A stretch of 9,648 bases of DNA from JAABTL01 sp964465355. GTDB lineage: Bacteria > Deinococcota > Deinococci > Deinococcales > Trueperaceae. Position numbers and translations under genes: made by a program. Location: NCBI GenBank assembly GCA_964465355.1, contig CAYXJZ010000109.1:1-9648 (forward strand). Direction: 5' to 3'. The notes below the pieces were generated by a model. That model did no database searches. It saw only the letters and a list, made by a program, of their open reading frames with translations, and was not told the origin of the DNA. Every line of letters starts with the position of its first letter. Within the stretch, counting starts at the first letter, position 1. Positions 7,486 through 9,648 of the stretch are shown here, in pieces.

Positions 7486-8102
7486 GCGCTGCCGCCCACG
7501 GCTTCCTTGTCCTTCTTCCTGCCCGAGCTCAGCACCATGGTGGTCACCACCAGGCCGGCAAGCAGCGGCAGACCGATCAGCCACAGCATCCAGGTCACCA
7601 GGCTGCGCGGCGCCACCGCCGTGGGCGGGAGCACGAAGGGAAGGCTGCCGACGGCCTCAGCCCCGACCTCCAGCACCAAGGAGGCGTTGGCCTCCTCCCA
7701 GCGGTAGGTCTGGTCACGCACCAGCAGGTGGTAGCTGCCGGCCTCCGGCAGCTCGAGCGTCGCCCGGTAGACGGCGGGCGAGACCTCGCTGAGTTCGGCG
7801 CTGCGCAGCGCAGGCGGCAGGTCGGGCGCCTCGGTGGAGGAGGCGGGCAGGGGCAGGTCGGCGGTGGCCATGGGCCGCAGCTCGATGCTCACGATCGCGT
7901 CCTCGACCGGTGCGAGGCTGGGGTCCTCCAGCCTGAGGCTGAGCTCGAAGGCCTGGCCAGGCAGCGGCGGATCGGGGTTGAAGTCCAAGTGGCCGAAGAC
8001 CAGGGTGGCGTGGGCGCCGGCCCAGCCCATGGCGAGTGCAAGGCAGAGGGCGACGGCCAGCATGGCAAGCGGCGATGGTCGATCGGTGCGCAGCCTGGTC
8101 AC
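7482..8102 (-). CDS. Exported, membrane-anchored YtkA/FixH-like beta-sandwich protein
   Basis: A 206-residue protein with a signal sequence (hydrophobic core about 12-28, AGAHA near 28-32), an exported domain (33-165), one C-terminal membrane helix (about 168-192) and a short basic RKKDKE tail. It should be anchored with the domain outside the cytoplasmic membrane. The domain pattern, HLDFNPDPPLPGQAFELSLRLEDP, then VEDAIVSIELRPM, then EVSPAVYRATLELPEAGSYHLLV, resembles the YtkA/FixH immunoglobulin-like fold (P-x-x-G-x-x-F and G-x-Y/W features). The family call is from pattern recognition and is moderate. FixH-type proteins assist copper or cytochrome oxidase maturation next to 4Fe-4S FixG-type membrane proteins, and a 4Fe-4S membrane protein is two genes upstream. 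It starts at GTG 8102, overlapping the vanY-like stop by 4 bp, with a ribosome binding site 7 nt upstream. Confidence 0.72.
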   Translation of the reverse strand: MTRLRTDRPSPLAMLAVALCLALAMGWAGAHATLVFGHLDFNPDPPLPGQAFELSLRLEDPSLAPVEDAIVSIELRPMATADLPLPASSTEAPDLPPALRSAELSEVSPAVYRATLELPEAGSYHLLVRDQTYRWEEANASLVLEVGAEAVGSLPFVLPPTAVAPRSLVTWMLWLIGLPLLAGLVVTTMVLSSGRKKDKEAVGGSA

Positions 8103-8851
8103 GGTCCGGTCCTTTCGACGGGTGGCTGATGAGCGTAGAGGTAGGCGCGCAGCGGCAGGCCGGTGGCATGCACCTCGGCGGCCAGTGCCTTGCCCACCCA
8201 GCGCAGGTGCCATGGTTCGTAGTCGTAGCAGGTGATGGCCTGCGAGCCCATGGGGTAGCTGACGAGGAAGCCGAAGCGATGTGCATGGGCCACCACCCAC
8301 GCGCCTTCTGGCGTGAGGGCCCAGTCATCCAGATCCCAGGCCGGTGGCCCATCGGCGCTTCGCAGGTCGATGGCGGTGCCCAACTGGTGCTCCGAGTGCC
8401 CAGGCCTCGCGCTGGTCATGGCTGCTTGATCCGCACCGAGCAGAGCCACCCAGCCGCGATGCACTTGATCCTGGTAGGTCTCGCTGCGGTACGCCGACTG
8501 CACCGCCAAGCCAAGGCCTTCGGCTTCGGCCGCTTCACGCATGGCCCGCAGGTCGTCGATGACGACGGCCCGCACCCACAGGTCGGAATCGAAGCCCGCC
8601 TCCCGAAGGCGCACCAGGTCGGTCGGCTCGAAGCCCGGTGGCAGACGCCACAGCAGGTCGAGCACCAGGGTGGCGTGGTCCTGCATGGGATCGCCGGCCA
8701 GCACCGACTCACCCACCTCGCAAGGCGGTGGAGCGGTAAGGGCCGAGGTCTGGTCTTGGGCGCCGGCCGATGGGGCGGTGCAGGCGAGGAGGGCCATGGT
8801 GATCAAGACGAGTCGGCTCCGTCCTGCGCGCCACGGCTGCCTAGGCGTCAC
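8099..8851 (-). CDS. VanY-type D-alanyl-D-alanine carboxypeptidase (M15B), exported, possible lipoprotein
   Basis: A 250-residue zinc peptidase of the VanY family, which removes the terminal D-Ala from peptidoglycan stem peptides outside the cytoplasmic membrane. The catalytic core is plain: SAYRSETYQ (119-127); SARPGHSEHQLGTAIDLRS (147-165), giving zinc ligands His155 and Asp162; and YDYEPWHLRWVG (209-220), with catalytic Glu212 and third ligand His215. The N-terminus RSRLVLITMALLAC (11-24) is a signal sequence. LLAC resembles a lipobox with lipidation at Cys24, although Leu at -2 is less usual; cleavage near AGAQ (29-32) is the alternative. Linker residues 30-70 show no known domain. GTG 8851 overlaps the upstream stop by 4 bp (GTGA). 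Longer in-frame forms would read back through the neighbouring gene. A role in vancomycin resistance is not implied, as no vanS/R/H/A/X genes are visible. Confidence 0.9.
   Translation of the reverse strand: MTPRQPWRAGRSRLVLITMALLACTAPSAGAQDQTSALTAPPPCEVGESVLAGDPMQDHATLVLDLLWRLPPGFEPTDLVRLREAGFDSDLWVRAVVIDDLRAMREAAEAEGLGLAVQSAYRSETYQDQVHRGWVALLGADQAAMTSARPGHSEHQLGTAIDLRSADGPPAWDLDDWALTPEGAWVVAHAHRFGFLVSYPMGSQAITCYDYEPWHLRWVGKALAAEVHATGLPLRAYLYAHQPPVERTGP
8110..8115 (-). promoter_or_regulatory. Ribosome binding site for the YtkA/FixH-like gene
   Basis: On the minus strand AAAGGA stands 7 nt before GTG 8102. It lies inside the 3' end of the carboxypeptidase gene and supports GTG 8102 as the start, rather than the in-frame ATG 13 codons later. 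Confidence 0.6.
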
Positions 8852-9648
8852 GCCGGCCCCAAGAGGGTGCCGCGCATCTCCATCGGCAGGCCGAGGACGA
8901 GCAACTGCAAGAGGCTGAGCAGCAGCACGAAGACCCCCATGACCCACATGGCCAGCAGCGCGCGCGGGCGAAGGAAGTCGCGCAAGGCGATGCGCGCTGT
9001 GACCACCCAGGCGAGGGCGGCCGCCAGCGACACCGCCCCTGCACCGATGGGGAAGAGCCAGCGGCTAGGCACCAGCTGCGCCCAGCGCCAGTTGGCGTCG
9101 ACGGCGAAGCCGCGGATCTCGAAGAAGTGCTGCGTCACCGGCACGATGGCGAGGGCGCCCGTGAGGAAGTGGAAGAGGTAGTGCGCTGCCCAGAAGCCAA
9201 CGCCAAGGACCACCACCACGTAGGCCCAGCGGTCGAAGGCGGCCCATGCACCCTGGTAGCGCCCACCGGCGAGGTCGGTCAAGGCGGAGGCGCCGAGGGT
9301 GAGACCGAGGCCGGCCGCGGTGACGACGGCGTAGAGCACGCCGAGCACCAGCGCCTCGCTACGCGTGCCGAGGGTGGCGGCCACAAGGTCGGCGGCCGCG
9401 AAGAAGGGCGGCACCATGGCGAAGGCGTTCATCAGCCCCCAGAAGGCCAACAGCACGCCCATGAGCAGGGCGCTGCGGCGGCCACGACGGGCCCAGCCGT
9501 CGCGGCTCGCCTCGATCCCAGGTGGACGCAGACGCAGGGCGACGTTGTCGTATGGGCAGGCTCGCAGGCAGTTCAGGCAGAGGGTGCAGTCCATGTTCGA
9601 GGTCATGGTGGGGACGAAGAGGCCCGTCTCGCATCCAGGGTACCGCCC
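8848..9648 (-). CDS. Membrane 4Fe-4S ferredoxin-domain protein (5' end outside window)
   Basis: The reading frame is open to the right edge, giving 266 visible codons. The ATG at 9606 is probably internal, because the residues before it (GRYPGCETGLFVPT) read like the conserved run-up of this protein type. Just after ATG 9606 comes a 4Fe-4S motif MDCTLCLNCLRACPYDNVAL (CxxCxxCxxxCP). About five hydrophobic segments follow (counting from ATG 9606: near 45-65, 84-106, 126-156, 184-204 and 217-240). His142, His146 and His160 could serve as metal or heme ligands, which is inference. The layout recalls NapH/FixG-like and other polyferredoxin membrane proteins, whose N-terminal helices and first cluster would lie beyond the edge. 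The exact subfamily is not identifiable. It is the first visible gene of the GTGA-linked operon. Confidence 0.8.
   Translation of the reverse strand, partial: GRYPGCETGLFVPTMTSNMDCTLCLNCLRACPYDNVALRLRPPGIEASRDGWARRGRRSALLMGVLLAFWGLMNAFAMVPPFFAAADLVAATLGTRSEALVLGVLYAVVTAAGLGLTLGASALTDLAGGRYQGAWAAFDRWAYVVVVLGVGFWAAHYLFHFLTGALAIVPVTQHFFEIRGFAVDANWRWAQLVPSRWLFPIGAGAVSLAAALAWVVTARIALRDFLRPRALLAMWVMGVFVLLLSLLQLLVLGLPMEMRGTLLGPA

Noticed and set aside
8036..9181. Plus-strand open frame (381 codons) opposite the carboxypeptidase and 4Fe-4S protein genes
   Set aside because: No domain and low-complexity composition, and it crosses gene boundaries of three well-supported minus-strand genes.

Overview
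The window is gene-dense, GC-rich bacterial chromosome with ordinary housekeeping and envelope genes and no mobile element, CRISPR array, tRNA or rRNA that I can see. It suggests a diderm, high-GC bacterium. Several traits fit the Deinococcota (Deinococcus/Truepera/Thermus side): a PilT-type twitching ATPase, a standalone gatC, a cytoplasmic-looking DUF3108-like protein, a seryl-tRNA synthetase C-terminus resembling Thermus, and TANNNT -10 boxes 7-9 nt upstream of start codons that lack a Shine-Dalgarno, as in leaderless genes. The taxonomic call is an inference of moderate to low confidence.

Layout. Positions 1-240 (+) hold the end of a polar amino acid ABC transporter ATPase. A short gap (241-346) carries a probable -10 box, a possible 15-codon leader ORF and a strong ribosome binding site. 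It leads into a PilT/PilU family ATPase (347-1510, +). Two perfect back-to-back hairpins (1497-1557) separate this gene from a convergent minus-strand cluster. That cluster reads DUF3108-like protein (5041-4331), folC (4338-2980) and rimO (3007-1601), with overlapping gene ends. A 73-bp divergent promoter region (5042-5114) separates it from serS (5115-6395, +).

From 6420 to the right edge everything is on the minus strand. In transcription order it is a membrane 4Fe-4S protein (cut by the window edge), a VanY-type D,D-carboxypeptidase, a YtkA/FixH-like anchored exported protein, a DUF554 membrane protein and gatC. The first four are joined by three successive 4-bp GTGA overlaps, and gatC follows after 22 bp. 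This is almost certainly one transcription unit, combining a membrane redox-type protein and its exported partner-like protein with a cell-wall peptidase and an uncharacterised membrane protein.

Functional themes are translation (rimO, serS, gatC), folate metabolism (folC), type IV pili (pilT) and an envelope operon. No clearly new defence or mobile system is visible. The least explained items are the GTGA-linked envelope operon, the twin hairpins at the pilT stop codon, the possible leaderless leader ORF before pilT, and the arginine-rich tail of the DUF3108-like protein.
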